Shown here: positions 63,864 to 64,000 of the stretch, piece after piece
Layout of the letters: each line of letters begins with the position of its first letter
Position numbering within the stretch: the first letter of the stretch is position 1
Origin: Parietichytrium sp. I65-24A
Lineage: Eukaryota > Sar > Bigyra > Thraustochytrida > Thraustochytriidae
Assembly: GCA_012862575.1 (NCBI GenBank)
Contig: BLSF01000042.1
Span: forward strand, 186,001-250,000
Direction: 5' to 3'
DNA: 64,000 bases
Position numbers and translations under genes: made by a program
The notes under the pieces: generated by a model
Seen by the model: only the letters and a program-made list of their open reading frames with translations
What the model was told of the DNA's origin: nothing
Databases searched by the model: none

Positions 63864-63962
63864 CCAACGGTCCCGCCAGAAGGCGAAGACTTGCCCCGAA
63901 GTTGCGGCAAACGCAACCGACGTCATGAAAAGAAAGAAGACTTTCTGCCACGAACATTGCGC

Positions 63963-63997
63963 TTCTTTCTTTCTTTCTTTCTTTCTTTCCTTCTTTC
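63963..63997. repeat. (TTTC)n microsatellite
   Basis: About eight TTTC units next to the window end. Confidence 0.92.
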
Positions 63998-64000
63998 GAT

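Larger units (their letters stand above)
55762..64000. other. Gene-free terminal region
   Basis: 8.2 kb to the window end with no gene that I can support. Frames up to about 160 codons exist (for example 62797-63288 -) but lack protein-like composition, and most begin without ATG. Simple repeats are common: CATTCCA at about 56038-56090, CTCCAGT at 56934-56966, GA-rich at 57510-57540, CCT at 59095-59121, a 26-bp doublet at 61047-61098, CCTT at 63828-63863 and TTTC at 63963-63997. GTAC words are frequent near 59170, 60420, 62105, 62676 and 63750. A 9-bp inverted pair sits near 58303-58322 (AAGGTAGGAATC). No tRNA or rRNA is seen by eye. Confidence 0.5.

Noticed and set aside
1-64000. Virus-like, LTR or Polinton element
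   Set aside because: No reverse transcriptase, integrase, capsid or envelope pattern and no long terminal repeat was seen by eye; a homology search is needed for certainty.

Overview
The window is nuclear DNA of a unicellular eukaryote. The sequence shows seven spliceosomal introns with near-perfect GTAAGT/GTGAGT donors and AG acceptors, start codons in A/G(-3) contexts without Shine-Dalgarno sites, mitochondrial-type presequences, and eukaryote-only families (VWA8, MTH1, Aha1-type Hsp90 co-chaperone, SH3, WW, PH, CNNM, a C-terminal CaaX box). Genes are long single exons or carry one or two introns of 72-122 bp. Simple repeats are abundant between genes. The mix (leucine-catabolic methylcrotonyl-CoA carboxylase, a TIR-ankyrin protein, an AIG1-type GTPase, a seven-helix membrane protein, a possible ciliary small protein) suits a heterotrophic or mixotrophic protist. 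A labyrinthulid/thraustochytrid-like stramenopile is my guess; this is inference, not something the sequence proves.

Layout. 0-5 kb: a mitochondrial enolase-like protein that has lost its catalytic residues, then an unrecognised basic protein, possibly a transcription factor. 5-9.4 kb: a stand-alone type I 3-dehydroquinate dehydratase (-), a TPR plus Aha1-N co-chaperone (+) and a three-WW protein (-). 11-18 kb: a PH-ankyrin protein, a decayed coding relic, and an ankyrin-SAM-TIR protein. 18-25 kb: almost gene-free apart from one possible 80-aa gene. 25-30.5 kb: a BTB-AIG1 GTPase ending in a CaaX box, and a four-SH3 protein with two charged-helix repeat arrays. 30.8-38 kb (-): a spliced amino-acid transporter and a spliced VWA8 AAA+ protein. 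39-44.5 kb: MTH1 Nudix hydrolase, a small secreted Cys-rich protein, a spliced CNNM/CorC-type transporter (-) and a carboxymuconolactone-decarboxylase-like protein. 44.7-47 kb (-): methylcrotonyl-CoA carboxylase alpha. 50-55.8 kb: a newly assembled three-exon seven-helix membrane protein, a coiled-coil protein, and a CXorf65-like protein (-). 55.8-64 kb: no gene that I can support.

Organisation. Neighbouring genes often face each other with only 80-340 bp between stop codons, while divergent starts are separated by 0.9-3 kb. Many 5' flanks carry their own short tandem repeat of 3-9 bp close to the start codon. The most interesting products are the ankyrin-SAM-TIR protein, the BTB-AIG1-CaaX GTPase, the seven-helix protein, the pseudo-enolase and the TPR-Aha1 fusion. 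I saw no retroviral, LTR, Polinton or other virus-like element, no tRNA or rRNA gene and no CRISPR array.
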